Assembly (NCBI GenBank): GCA_017632155.1
Contig: JAGBRZ010000225.1
Location: 1 to 54,752 of the forward strand
Direction: 5' to 3'
Origin: Clostridia bacterium
GTDB lineage: Bacteria > Bacillota_A > Clostridia > Oscillospirales > CAG-272
Length of the DNA stretch: 54,752 nucleotides
The stretch's first letter is position 1, and each line of letters opens with the position of its first letter. Of the stretch, positions 7,991 to 17,280 are shown in pieces. The notes below the pieces were generated by a model. That model had not been told where the DNA came from and ran no database searches. It saw only the letters and a program-made list of their open reading frames with translations. A program made the position numbers and the translations under genes.

Positions 7991-9866
7991 AAGATTGAGT
8001 AGTGATCTTGGAGGTGATAGATGCAGGGTCTCCGTTGTAGGGAAGGGGAACTGTGTGCTGTGTGCCATTCCAACCGGCAACATAAAGCTGCTGGAAGTTC
8101 TTGTTTGTGCCATCCCAAAGCACCTTACTGTATGCCTTGTGCTGGTGTGATGCAAATGCATTCAGACCCATGGGCCAAATAACGATCTCGGGGGACATAA
8201 GCTTGTAGGATTCTGCAATCGCCTTGTCGTTACCCCAGGTTTGATATCCGTGGTGAGCTACCTGAACTATCTCACAGCGCAGATCATTTCCGTACATCTT
8301 GTTACAAATATCCATTGCGGGTCCCGTGACGTCACCCATAACCATAACAGATGTCGACTTGCCGTTTGCGTCCGTGGTTGTGGATCTCACTAGGATGGAG
8401 GAAGTGTTGAGTGCGTTTGTGGTAGCGGGTGCAAAGGTTTCAACGGTGTAAAGGATCTCGAATACCGTATCAGCAAAGTAGAACTTTTGACCGGTATGGC
8501 ATTGAATAAGGTCCGCGCCAAGATCGCTTGCGGCTGTACGTACCTGATTGGTTACCTTGGCTTCGCCACCGCCGAAATTCTTACCGTGAGAGGAGCTGAG
8601 AGATTTTTCAATCTCTCTGTCACTCATAAGATTTGCGATAACTCTTTCAACTGTGAATTTTTTACCGAAGGTGGTTGCTTCCTTTTTGAGCATACCCATA
8701 TGGTCGCCGTGGGCGTGGGAAATGAACCAAGCCGCGATTCGGATATCCTTTCCGCTTGCATAGCCCTTGGCTTGCTCCGTGATGGCGTTGATAAGGTTAT
8801 CTCTCCACCATGAGCTGTTGGTGTCGTGTCCACCGTCAACGATGACGAAAGATCCGTCCGCAAGTCTGTAAAGCAGGGAAAGACCGTTGCCCTTGTATGC
8901 GCCGGTGCTGTCCTTGAATTCGCAACCGAACATCGTGATCTGCGAGGTTGTGACTGCGGTATACTTGTTGTCGGATTCAAGACCGATAAGAGTCTTTTTT
9001 GCAAAAGGTTCAATAACTATGCGGCACTCGTTGTTGGGTTTGTAGTAGCCGACGTTAAGCGTATAATCGTTGCTGTAAAGCGTTGTGAAAAGGTTGCCGC
9101 TGATGTCGTTGTCGGTGTACTTTTTATATCCTTCGGATTCAAGAAGCGAAATATACTCCTTGTAGCTTTCGGGTGTGGTATCCTCGAGAATGATTTGGTT
9201 GCACTTCTTGTCGGAAGTTGAAGTTGCAACAAAGGTTGCTCCGTTGAATACGGGAACAGCAGAAAGATCCTTCGCTCCGCTGTATACTTCAACAATGTTA
9301 AGCGCTTCGGAGGGAATCGAAACGTTTACTGTGCCGTTTTCTTCAGTTGCATAGTCGGCAACTATCTCAGCAAACGCTTTTGCGGCAGCTGTGACAGCAG
9401 CATCGGTATATCCGAAAACAACGATCTTATTGCCAACTGCCTTGATTGTGTAGTCGCTGTATTTAAGTCCTGCTATTGCTTGTGTTACCTGCAAGTGCTG
9501 TGTCTTGCCTACAAGGATCTCAACTGTCGAGTCATCATAGCTGTCGGTTGCTCTTTTGAAGTCATCACCCATTGAAAGTCTTACGCCCGTGGAGCTTGCA
9601 ATATTATCACGAATGGAGATAGCCGCGGAAACGTATGCGTGCTCGGAGCCGAGATCTTGGGGACGAATGATCTTTACCGTTGTTTGTCCGTTTACAACGA
9701 TGTCAAAGTTTTTGTTTTCTGCTTCTTCCGTCTGTACGCTTTCGGGAGCGGATGTGTCGGGTGCAACAGTTGATTCACCCGAACCTGCGGGGGAGCAGGA
9801 AACAAGGATGCCAATAACCATTACGAGTGTGAGCAGAAAAGAGAGAAGACGAATGTTTTTCTTCAT
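7989..9866 (-). CDS. MBL-fold lipoprotein with GH67/GH20-type N-terminal module, paralog 1
   Basis: A 625-residue surface lipoprotein (lipobox LVSC, Cys24). After a Thr/Ser linker, residues ~55-190 form an alpha/beta module like the non-catalytic N-terminal domain of GH67/GH20 glycosidases, with DD...EILVGKT (101-122). Residues ~200-320 form a second small domain. The MBL domain (~325-600) has HAHGDH (384-389), Asp512 in GDVTG and HH 538-539, the ComEC-type ligand set. Hydrolysis of a phosphodiester or other ester outside the cell is inferred; substrate unknown. ATG 9866 was chosen because the two paralogs start MK.NIRL and AAAGGA sits at the right distance; a longer frame from 9905 has no RBS. 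It has its own promoter. Confidence 0.85.
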   Translation of the reverse strand: MKKNIRLLSFLLTLVMVIGILVSCSPAGSGESTVAPDTSAPESVQTEEAENKNFDIVVNGQTTVKIIRPQDLGSEHAYVSAAISIRDNIASSTGVRLSMGDDFKRATDSYDDSTVEILVGKTQHLQVTQAIAGLKYSDYTIKAVGNKIVVFGYTDAAVTAAAKAFAEIVADYATEENGTVNVSIPSEALNIVEVYSGAKDLSAVPVFNGATFVATSTSDKKCNQIILEDTTPESYKEYISLLESEGYKKYTDNDISGNLFTTLYSNDYTLNVGYYKPNNECRIVIEPFAKKTLIGLESDNKYTAVTTSQITMFGCEFKDSTGAYKGNGLSLLYRLADGSFVIVDGGHDTNSSWWRDNLINAITEQAKGYASGKDIRIAAWFISHAHGDHMGMLKKEATTFGKKFTVERVIANLMSDREIEKSLSSSHGKNFGGGEAKVTNQVRTAASDLGADLIQCHTGQKFYFADTVFEILYTVETFAPATTNALNTSSILVRSTTTDANGKSTSVMVMGDVTGPAMDICNKMYGNDLRCEIVQVAHHGYQTWGNDKAIAESYKLMSPEIVIWPMGLNAFASHQHKAYSKVLWDGTNKNFQQLYVAGWNGTQHTVPLPYNGDPASITSKITTQS

Positions 9867-9938
9867 CATTTTTTCCTTTCTTTGGGTAGCTGATTGTTTG
9901 TGCATTTGCTATAAATCAATGGCAAATTGTACGCAATC

Positions 9939-9968
9939 ATTATATCATTTTGTGACGAAAAAAGTCAA
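9939..9968 (-). promoter_or_regulatory. Sigma-A promoter for MBL paralog 1
   Basis: Minus strand TTGACT (9968-9963), 18-bp spacer, TATAAT (9944-9939). Confidence 0.75.
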
Positions 9969-10023
9969 TAATTATAAGTAAAAAATGTTTAAAAAACATA
10001 TTGGAAATGTGTAATTACACAGC

Positions 10024-10057
10024 GAAAAAGTAACCGCCGCGCCCGGGGGCGCGGCGG
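10024..10057 (-). terminator. Terminator of MBL paralog 2
   Basis: A GC-rich palindrome (10034-10057) followed on the minus strand by TTACTTTTTC. It lies just past the stop of the gene ending at 10069. Confidence 0.8.
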
Positions 10058-10068
10058 AATATTATCGT

Positions 10069-11955
10069 TTAAGATTCGGTTGTAATCTTGGAAATGATCG
10101 AAGCGGGATCGCCGTTATAGGGAAGGGGAACGATGTGCTGTGTGTTGTTCCAGCCTGCAACGTAAAGTGCCTTGAAGTTCTTGTTGGTTCCGTCCCAAAG
10201 CACCTTGCTGTAGGATTTTTCCTTGTAGTTCGGGAAGGCGTGCGATCCCTGAGGCCAAAGAACGATTTCGGGGGACATATATTTATATGAGGTTGCGATT
10301 GCCGAATCGTTGCCCCAAGTCGAATAGCCGTGGTGGGCAACCTGAACGACCTCGCAACGCATATCGTTTCCGTAAAGCTTGTTGCATCGAGCCATTGCGG
10401 GACCTGTGACGTCGCCCATTACCATAACGGTGGACTTATTGCCCTTGGCATCTGTTGTAATTGCGCGAACAAGGATGGTTGATGTATTGAGCGCGTTTGT
10501 AATGTTCGGTACGTAATCGTCAACTGTATAAAGAATCTCAAATACGGTGTCACCGAAATAGAATCGCTGACCGGTATGGCACGAGATCATCTCAGCTCCG
10601 AGAGTCTTTGCTGCCTGGCGCACATAGTTCGTTGCGGTTCCGTCACCGCTACCAAAGTTTCCGCCGTGGGATGATGCCAAGGATTTTGCAAGCTCTTCTT
10701 CGCTCATAAGGTTTGCAATAACACGTTCAACGGTGAACTTGCTTGCAAATTTAGAGGCTTCTTTTCTCATCATACCCATATGGTCGCCGTGAGCGTGAGA
10801 AACAAACCAAGCGGCGATACGGATGTCCTTTCCCTTGGCATATCCCGCAGCCTGCTCTTCGATAGTCTTGATGAGGTTGTCTGCCCACCAAGCGCTGTTG
10901 GTGGTATGACCGCCGTCAACGATAACGAAGGAACCGTCAGCAAGTCTGAAGAGGAGGGAAAGTCCGTTGCCCTTGTAGGAACCGCTGCTTTCCTTATATT
11001 CGCATCCAAGCATAGTGATCTGCGAGGTGGTGACTGCGGTATATTTGTTGTCGGACTCAAGACCGATGAGAGTCTTTTCCGAGAAGGGCTCCATAATGAT
11101 ACGGCACTCGTCATAGGGCTTGTAGAAGCCTACGTTCAGGGTCGTTTCGCTGTTATAGAGGGTTGTGAAAAGGTTGCCGCTCATATCGTTGCTTGTGTAC
11201 TTGGTGTAGCCGTTGGCCTCAAGCTTTGCGATATATGCATTGTACTCTTCTGCACTGGCATTTTCAAGAACCACCTGCTCACCGGAAAGGTCGGAATATG
11301 AGTGGGTGTAAAAATCAGCACCGTCGAAAAAGGGAAGAGCGGTGAGCATTTTTGAATCCGCGTGCGTTCCCTTGACGTTCAGCTCTTCAACGGGAATAGA
11401 TACGGAAACCGAGCCGTTATCTTTGACGGTATATTTTTCAATGATCTTTGCGAAAGCATCGACTGCCGCAGTCAAAGCATCGTCCGTAAAGCCGAAGACA
11501 ACGATCTTGTTGCCGACAAGCTTAACTACGTAGTCGGTATATCCAAGTCCTGCAACAGCTTCCGTGATGTGAGGATGGGAGGTCTTTCCGACAAGGATCT
11601 CGAGGGTTGAATTGTCGTATTCTTCGTTCGCTTTTTTGAAGTCGTCTGCTAACTTGATCTGTGCTCCCGTCAGATCTCTGACGGCATTACGTATAGCAAG
11701 TGCGGAAATTACCTCATGTGCCTCGGAAGGAAGATCCATATGGCGAATAATTTTTACCGTAGTTTCACCGTTAACTACCAAATCAAAGTTCTTGAGCTCC
11801 GAGCTTCCTTCAGTTTCGGGGGCAGTCTCCGGTTCTTGAGTTGAGTCCATTTCAGCTGCAGTGGTTTCTTCCGAACCCTGATCACAAGCGGCGAAAATGC
11901 CGAAAAGCATCACGAGGGAAAGGAGCAGAGAAATAAGACGAATATTCTTTTTCAT
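10069..11955 (-). CDS. MBL-fold lipoprotein with GH67/GH20-type N-terminal module, paralog 2
   Basis: A 628-residue lipoprotein (lipobox FAAC, Cys24) with the same three-part layout as its two neighbours: an N-terminal module with DDFKKA...EILVGKT, a middle domain with NGYTKYTSNDMSGNLFTTLY, and a ComEC-like MBL domain with SHAHGDHMGM, VMGDVTG and AHHGYSTWG. All metal ligands expected for the fold are present, so it should be active. The middle domain is almost identical to that of paralog 3, while the N-terminal third is much more diverged, suggesting exchange between the copies. It has its own promoter and terminator, so the three genes are separate transcription units. ATG 11955 follows AAAGGAAT by about eight bases. 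Confidence 0.85.
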   Translation of the reverse strand: MKKNIRLISLLLSLVMLFGIFAACDQGSEETTAAEMDSTQEPETAPETEGSSELKNFDLVVNGETTVKIIRHMDLPSEAHEVISALAIRNAVRDLTGAQIKLADDFKKANEEYDNSTLEILVGKTSHPHITEAVAGLGYTDYVVKLVGNKIVVFGFTDDALTAAVDAFAKIIEKYTVKDNGSVSVSIPVEELNVKGTHADSKMLTALPFFDGADFYTHSYSDLSGEQVVLENASAEEYNAYIAKLEANGYTKYTSNDMSGNLFTTLYNSETTLNVGFYKPYDECRIIMEPFSEKTLIGLESDNKYTAVTTSQITMLGCEYKESSGSYKGNGLSLLFRLADGSFVIVDGGHTTNSAWWADNLIKTIEEQAAGYAKGKDIRIAAWFVSHAHGDHMGMMRKEASKFASKFTVERVIANLMSEEELAKSLASSHGGNFGSGDGTATNYVRQAAKTLGAEMISCHTGQRFYFGDTVFEILYTVDDYVPNITNALNTSTILVRAITTDAKGNKSTVMVMGDVTGPAMARCNKLYGNDMRCEVVQVAHHGYSTWGNDSAIATSYKYMSPEIVLWPQGSHAFPNYKEKSYSKVLWDGTNKNFKALYVAGWNNTQHIVPLPYNGDPASIISKITTES

Positions 11956-12037
11956 TAAAATATTCCTTTCTTTGAGAATATGATTTTACCACGAAAGCAA
12001 GACCCGGGTGCGATCTTAACTGACGGATATATAAAAC

Positions 12038-12066
12038 ATTATATCATATTTGAATTGTTATTTCAA
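12038..12066 (-). promoter_or_regulatory. Sigma-A promoter for MBL paralog 2
   Basis: Minus strand TTGAAA (12066-12061), 17-bp spacer, TATAAT (12043-12038). Confidence 0.75.
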
Positions 12067-12091
12067 CAGTTTTCGGAAATTTTAGACAATG

Positions 12092-12121
12092 AAAAAGCGG
12101 AAGCCCCAAGGGAGCTTCCGC
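12092..12121 (-). terminator. Terminator of MBL paralog 3
   Basis: Stem GCGGAAGC (12097-12104) / GCTTCCGC (12114-12121), followed on the minus strand by TTTTT. Confidence 0.8.
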
Positions 12122-12133
12122 AAAATTATTCGA

Positions 12134-14017
12134 TTACTTTTTGGTAACGATCGAGGTGATCGAAGCGGGATCACCGGAGTAGGGGAGGGGAACTATGTAC
12201 TGAGAGTTATTCCAGCCCGCAACGAAAAGCTGCTGGAAGTTCTTGTTGGTGCCGTCCCAAAGAACCTTGTTGTAGGATTTTTCCTTATAGTTCGGGAACG
12301 CCGAAGAACCCTGGGGCCAGAGAACGATCTCGGGAGACATATGCTTATAACCGGTTGCCATAGCGGAGTCATTACCCCAAGTGGTATAGCCGTGGTGAGC
12401 GACCTGAACGATCTGAGATCTCATATCCTTGCCGTACATCTTGTTACAGATAGCCATTGCGGGACCTGTAACGTCGCCCATTACCATTGTGGTGCTGGTG
12501 TTGCCCTTGGCATCGGTAGTGATCGCACGAACAAGAATAGTGGAGGTGTTAAGAGCGTTTACAACGGCAGGACCGTAGCTTTCAACGGTGTAAAGAATCT
12601 CAAATACGGTATCAGCAAAGTAGAAGCGCTGACCAACGTGGCAGGGGATAAAGTCTGCGCCAAGTGCAGCAGCAGCATTTCTTGTGCTGTCGTCACCGCC
12701 GCCCTCGCCGCTTGACCAGTTGCCGCTGTAGCTCGATCCCATGGATCTTTCGCGCTCTGCGTCGGTCATAAAGTTGGCGATAACGCGCTCAACAGTGAAC
12801 TTCTTGAATGCAGCAGTCTGACCGTTGAGAGTACCGTTGTGGTCGCCGTGAGAGTGGGAGATGAACCAAGCGGCAATTCTGATGTCCTTGCCGGTTGCGT
12901 ATTCCTTGGCCTGCTCGGTGATGATGTTAACGATGTTGTTTGCGTTTGTAGCTCTGTTGAAGGAGCCGTCAACGATTACGAAGGAACCGTCAGCAAGTCT
13001 GAAGATAAGGCAAAGACCGTTACCAACGTTGCTTCCCTTGCTGTCGGTATACTCACAACCAACCATAGTTACCTGAGAAGTGGTAACAGCGGTGTACTTG
13101 TTATCGGATTCAAGACCGATGAGAGTCTTCTCGGAGAAGGGCTCCATAATGATACGGCACTCGTCGTAGGGCTTGTAGTAACCTACGTTAAGGGTGTAAT
13201 CCTTGTTGTAAAGAGTGGTAAAGAGGTTGCCGCTCATATCGTTGCTTGTGTATTTGGTGTAGCCATTTGCCTCAAGCTTTGCAATATAAGCATTATAACC
13301 TTCAACTGTTACGTCATCGAGAATGATCTCGTCACAGTCTGTGTTGGACTTATAGGTGGCGGAGAATGTTGCACCGTCAAATGCGGGAACTTCGGAGTAG
13401 ATCTTTGAGCCTGCGTGCTGTTCAACAATGTTGAGTGCCTCTGCGGGGATCGATACGCTTACCTTTCCGTCCGCGGTCTCAACTTTGTACTGATCTACGA
13501 TTTTTGCAAACTCAGCCGCTGCTTTAGAGATCGCGCTGGATGTAAATCCAAAAATAACGATTTTATTACCAACAGCTTTAATGGTATAATCACCGTAGGT
13601 AAGATCTGCAATAGCTTCTGCAACCTGGGGGTGAGCGGTGGGACCGACGAGGATCTCAAGTGTCGAAGCATCAAATTCCTCGGTTGCTTTTTTGAAGTCG
13701 TCTGCCATCTTGATTTTAACGTTGACAGCGTCTTCAATGCCGTTACGTACTTTTACGGCAGCCGCAACTGCGGGATCCTCGGAAGTCAGATCTTTGGGGC
13801 GAATAATGGTTGTCATTGATTCGCCGTTAACAATGATGTCATATGTTTTGGGAGCATCAACAGCAGAAGTTGCCTCATCTGTAACTGCGGGAGCTTCTGT
13901 TGTCTGATCTTCCGGCTCGCTTGTCTGTTCATCGCCGACATTTGCACAAGATGCAAAGATGCCGAGTGTCATAATGAGCGAGAGGAGAAGTGCGATAAGA
14001 CGAATATTAAGTTTCAT
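12134..14017 (-). CDS. MBL-fold lipoprotein with GH67/GH20-type N-terminal module, paralog 3
   Basis: A 627-residue lipoprotein (lipobox FASC, Cys24), third of the tandem set. Its N-terminal module has DDFKKATEEF...EILVGPT, its middle domain matches paralog 2, and its MBL domain has SHSHGDHNGT, VMGDVTG and AHHGYTTWG. The loop before the metal motif is shorter than in the other two and reads NRATNANNIVNI instead of a WW-containing segment. That loop flanks the active site, so substrate preference may differ. It is preceded by its own promoter and AAGGAA-type RBS, and lies just downstream of sigK on the same strand. Confidence 0.85.
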   Translation of the reverse strand: MKLNIRLIALLLSLIMTLGIFASCANVGDEQTSEPEDQTTEAPAVTDEATSAVDAPKTYDIIVNGESMTTIIRPKDLTSEDPAVAAAVKVRNGIEDAVNVKIKMADDFKKATEEFDASTLEILVGPTAHPQVAEAIADLTYGDYTIKAVGNKIVIFGFTSSAISKAAAEFAKIVDQYKVETADGKVSVSIPAEALNIVEQHAGSKIYSEVPAFDGATFSATYKSNTDCDEIILDDVTVEGYNAYIAKLEANGYTKYTSNDMSGNLFTTLYNKDYTLNVGYYKPYDECRIIMEPFSEKTLIGLESDNKYTAVTTSQVTMVGCEYTDSKGSNVGNGLCLIFRLADGSFVIVDGSFNRATNANNIVNIITEQAKEYATGKDIRIAAWFISHSHGDHNGTLNGQTAAFKKFTVERVIANFMTDAERERSMGSSYSGNWSSGEGGGDDSTRNAAAALGADFIPCHVGQRFYFADTVFEILYTVESYGPAVVNALNTSTILVRAITTDAKGNTSTTMVMGDVTGPAMAICNKMYGKDMRSQIVQVAHHGYTTWGNDSAMATGYKHMSPEIVLWPQGSSAFPNYKEKSYNKVLWDGTNKNFQQLFVAGWNNSQYIVPLPYSGDPASITSIVTKK

Positions 14018-14060
14018 CTAAAACCTTCCTTTCTTTTGTTAGAAAATTATTCTTTGGTCA

Positions 14061-14089
14061 ATTATATCATTTTTTTATTTGTAATTCAA
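14061..14089 (-). promoter_or_regulatory. Sigma-A promoter for MBL paralog 3
   Basis: Minus strand TTGAAT (14089-14084), 17-bp spacer, TATAAT (14066-14061). Confidence 0.7.
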
Positions 14090-14141
14090 CACCTTTATGA
14101 AAATTTTCACAAATACTTCACACAAATAAAGCAGGAAAGAG

Positions 14142-14825
14142 TCATTCGGAACCAAGAGCTTCCCGGAGTTTATCGAGAGCACTTTTTTCAATTCTGCTGA
14201 CGTATGATCTTGATATACCGAGAATTGCAGATGTTTCCTTTTGAGTTTTTGGTTTTTTCCCTGAAAGGCCGTACCGCAGAAAGATCACCTGCCTTTCGCG
14301 CGCACTCAAAAGAGTGCCAATATATGAGCGCGCTCTGTCTGCGAGCATTCTACGGTCAAGATCCTCTGCCATATTCTCGTCGGTGCTGATAATATCCTCA
14401 TAGGTTAAGGGATTTCCATCGCGATCGGTGTCTATTGCTTCATTTATAGATACCTCGTTTTGCAGCTTACGCTGACTGCGAAAATGCATAAGTATCTCGT
14501 TTTGAATGCATTTTGCGGCATATGTTGCAAAACGGGTCTTATGGGTGATATTGTAGGAATCCACTGCTTTTATCAGTCCTATCGTACCGATGGAAACAAG
14601 ATCTTCCTGATTTTTAGCGCTTGAATAATACTTTCTGACAATGTGTGAAACAAGCCGCAAATTGTGAACTATAAGCTTTTCTCTTGCCGCCGCATCACCG
14701 TTTTTTGCAAGTGAAAAAGCCTCGTCTTCCTCTGCGCTTGTGAGTGGCGGGGGAAAGTTGTTTGGTGTGGATATGCCAAGCATTACGTGAAGAAAGCGGG
14801 AAAGGATCGAAAGAAGATTGAACAT
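14142..14825 (-). CDS. sigK: Sporulation sigma factor SigK (pro-sigma-K)
   Basis: A 227-residue sigma-70-family factor for late mother-cell transcription. It opens with a hydrophobic pro-segment (MFNLLSILSRFLHVMLG), as in pro-sigma-K, which is normally removed by the SpoIVFB protease. The core follows B. subtilis SigK: NLRLVSHIVRKY, region 2 ISIGTIGLIKAVDSY-like sequence, RFATYAAKCIQNEILMHFRS, and the region 4 helix-turn-helix ILGISRSYVSRIEKSAL. ATG 14825 with GGGAG seven bases upstream was chosen over 14855, which has no RBS. The gene is uninterrupted, with no skin-type insertion or recombinase nearby. No terminator is apparent before the MBL paralog 3 promoter. A sigma-E promoter was looked for but not convincingly found. 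Confidence 0.95.
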   Translation of the reverse strand: MFNLLSILSRFLHVMLGISTPNNFPPPLTSAEEDEAFSLAKNGDAAAREKLIVHNLRLVSHIVRKYYSSAKNQEDLVSIGTIGLIKAVDSYNITHKTRFATYAAKCIQNEILMHFRSQRKLQNEVSINEAIDTDRDGNPLTYEDIISTDENMAEDLDRRMLADRARSYIGTLLSARERQVIFLRYGLSGKKPKTQKETSAILGISRSYVSRIEKSALDKLREALGSE

Positions 14826-14972
14826 AATAATTCTCCCTTTGAAAGATGTGGTCAAATTAATTTATTCAATTTGTTTCCCGTTTTTGCCTGTCCCTCAGAG
14901 GGATTTTTATCCAAATATATTTGCCGCTTGTAAACACTTAATGGCGCCGTATGAAAATTTTAGTTTTACCCC

Positions 14973-15002
14973 TTGACAAGTTATGTTAAAAGATGATAAA
15001 AT
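14973..15002 (+). promoter_or_regulatory. Sigma-A promoter for the Cys/His peptidase-like protein
   Basis: TTGACA (14973-14978), 18-bp spacer, TAAAAT (14997-15002). It overlaps the upstream ATG at 14983, which argues that translation starts at the downstream GTG. Confidence 0.65.
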
Positions 15003-15051
15003 TAATTATATTTATTTAATTATTGCTCCCGCCCCCTACGGAGGATTATTT

Positions 15052-17268
15052 GTGATTACGAGAATAACCAATAAGAAAAAATATAAAGATATATTGAAGC
15101 GAATGCTTTGCCTCGTTATTTGCATTTGCTCGCTTTTGCCCGCAATGAGCGTGTCAACCGATGCCGCTGTTGATATTCCCACGGCATCAGATATCGTCAA
15201 GCAGATCGAATTTACCTATTCGTGGGCAAAAAGATATACGGGCTACACCACCTTCAAAAACTATTGCGCTCATTACGTCAATACCCAGCTTCTGCTGCTC
15301 GGTATCAACACAAGATACGTCGGCGGAAACGGAAATGATGAGTACGATAACTATAAAGACCTTTCTTACACCGGCGGTGGCAGAAAGATACATAATTATC
15401 CCGCAACCAATTCAACCTTCAAGAAAACTCTTGAGAAGATAGCCTCAATGGGCGATGTTGTCACCGACGTCCTTGTTGGCTTTCAATGGACGAGCACGAC
15501 TGCGGGAAAGAAATACGGCCACTCCTTCCTTATCCACGGCATTATTGACGGCTACGTTTATTTTTCCGATAGCTTTAATCTTACCATAGGCGGTAAGTAT
15601 TACAAAGAAGGCGCCGCGATAAAGTGCACCATTGACGAGCTCGTCGCATATTACGGCAGGGACAGCGCATATACGCTCGAGGGGCTTATCTGGTTTGAGG
15701 ATGAAGCGTTGACAGCTGCTATCGGCGGCTCATCCGGCGATGACATCCCGATCATCAGCAACGAAAAAGAGGGTATCTACAATATTACATATAGTGCCGG
15801 AATGCGTCTTCGCAGCGGCCCCGGCGTTGGTTATACCTCGCTTGACGTTATTCCGGTGGGCACGGATGTTTATGTTACCGAGATCAGCGGTGACTGGGGT
15901 TACACCTATTATAACGGTAAGCTCGGATGGGTCTGCTTGCCTTCCTACACACGCCGAAAGGGCGATCTGCCGCAGTTCTTGGTGGATACCCATCAAGGGG
16001 ATTCCGTTACCGCAAGAAAGGGCTGTGCTACGCTCGGAGCCGCCGTTGCGGTTGCCAACAATCCTCAAAAATACACTTATAACATAATTGCAACCTCAGA
16101 CGTCAAGCTGACGACGAATATTGTTATCGGCTCGGGCGTAACTCTTTCACTTGGCTCACATTCGCTTGATATGGGAAGCTATTTGCTGATCTTGAGCGGA
16201 GGTACGGTTCGGTCATCCAAGTCACTCTCGGCTCTCAAAAACAGCGGAACTATCAGCGAAACGTTCAAAAACGGAGAGTATTTCTACACGGCGCACACAG
16301 TTGATATGGCGTTCACTGCGATGAGTTTGGTTCTCGGAGATAATATTGCTCTGCGTATGACCGCAAGGGTTGAGGGACTTTCGTCAATGAAGGATGCAGA
16401 GGTTTATATGATCGTTACCGACAGCACGGGCATAAGCTCCGTGCATCCCGCGGAATCTGCAAAAGACGGCTATTACGTGTTCACATCAAACGGAATTCCC
16501 GCGCGTAAAATGGGAGAACCGCATATCTTTCAGATATGTGTGAGGTCAAGCTCACTCGGAAGCGTTGGCGAAATCAGAAGTGCGGGATTCGTATGCTCTC
16601 CCGCCGATTATGTCAAGGCAAGCTACGGAAGCGGCGCACGCTTTGACGATTTGCTTGCTTCAATGCTTAACTACGGCAGCGAAGCACAGACCTACTTTAA
16701 TTACAATTCTTCTTCTCCCGTAAATAAGATCCTTCCGGCAGATAAGCGCAAGGTTTCGGGGGATTCATCCCTTCTTGTTCGCGCTAATCCCGCACCTGTC
16801 GTTGATTATAATTCAACGGCTCATATCACCTCGGCACAGCTTGTGCTTCTTGATAACGTCGCACTCCGATTGCACTCAAGCGGCGATTCGGGCAACGCTA
16901 AACTGACGTTGCTTGTGTGGAGCGAGGCGGATTATTTGGCGCTTCAAAAGAAAGCTGACACGGCAGGCAAAGATATTTCAGATTATCTCGTCAAGGGCAA
17001 CGAAACCTATTCTCTTGCCGATGAGGAGGGTTCGTTCACACTCGATGACATTCCCGTCAAGAAATTCGCGGATACCTATTATTTCAGACTCTGCCAGACA
17101 GAGGGCAGCAAGGTTCTTTACGATTACGTTTTTTCTTACAGCGTGACTTCGTATTGTGCCGATAAGGTTGAGGACGGAGTAACCGAGGACATCGACCGCC
17201 TCTGCCTTGCTATTGCGGAATACTCCGCTCGAGCAAGGGAGTATTTCGGATATAAGATCAACGGATAA
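15052..17268 (+). CDS. Secreted Cys/His peptidase-like protein with SH3 domain and C-terminal repeats
   Basis: A 738-residue secreted protein. A signal peptide of about 37 residues ends near TDA. Residues ~45-215 look like a papain-fold/CHAP-like domain with candidate nucleophile Cys72 (KNYCAHYV) and His157 (YGHSFLIHG); the match is by pattern only. Residues ~241-300 are a bacterial SH3 domain (MRLRSGPGVGY ... GKLGWV), typical of wall-binding hydrolases. The C-terminal ~400 residues hold two related beta-rich units, each with LVL.DN.ALR and ending in a helix rich in Ala/Tyr (NYGSEAQTYFNYN, AEYSARAREYFGY). GTG at 15052 was chosen because GGAGG is at 15040-15044; the longer ATG form at 14983 begins inside the promoter. 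Likely a wall hydrolase or surface protease. Confidence 0.75.
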   Translation: MITRITNKKKYKDILKRMLCLVICICSLLPAMSVSTDAAVDIPTASDIVKQIEFTYSWAKRYTGYTTFKNYCAHYVNTQLLLLGINTRYVGGNGNDEYDNYKDLSYTGGGRKIHNYPATNSTFKKTLEKIASMGDVVTDVLVGFQWTSTTAGKKYGHSFLIHGIIDGYVYFSDSFNLTIGGKYYKEGAAIKCTIDELVAYYGRDSAYTLEGLIWFEDEALTAAIGGSSGDDIPIISNEKEGIYNITYSAGMRLRSGPGVGYTSLDVIPVGTDVYVTEISGDWGYTYYNGKLGWVCLPSYTRRKGDLPQFLVDTHQGDSVTARKGCATLGAAVAVANNPQKYTYNIIATSDVKLTTNIVIGSGVTLSLGSHSLDMGSYLLILSGGTVRSSKSLSALKNSGTISETFKNGEYFYTAHTVDMAFTAMSLVLGDNIALRMTARVEGLSSMKDAEVYMIVTDSTGISSVHPAESAKDGYYVFTSNGIPARKMGEPHIFQICVRSSSLGSVGEIRSAGFVCSPADYVKASYGSGARFDDLLASMLNYGSEAQTYFNYNSSSPVNKILPADKRKVSGDSSLLVRANPAPVVDYNSTAHITSAQLVLLDNVALRLHSSGDSGNAKLTLLVWSEADYLALQKKADTAGKDISDYLVKGNETYSLADEEGSFTLDDIPVKKFADTYYFRLCQTEGSKVLYDYVFSYSVTSYCADKVEDGVTEDIDRLCLAIAEYSARAREYFGYKING

Positions 17269-17280
17269 TTTCATATAACA

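Noticed and set aside
9907..10023. Possible small RNA gene between MBL paralogs 1 and 2
   Set aside because: The stretch contains only the paralog 1 promoter and AT-rich sequence; no independent terminator or structure was evident.
14826..14972. Sigma-E promoter ahead of sigK
   Set aside because: No good -35/-10 pair for sigma-E was found in this 147-bp stretch; nothing else recognisable there.
14983..15051. ATG start for the SH3 protein 23 codons upstream
   Set aside because: It falls between the -35 and -10 boxes of the promoter and has no RBS; GTG 15052 has GGAGG.
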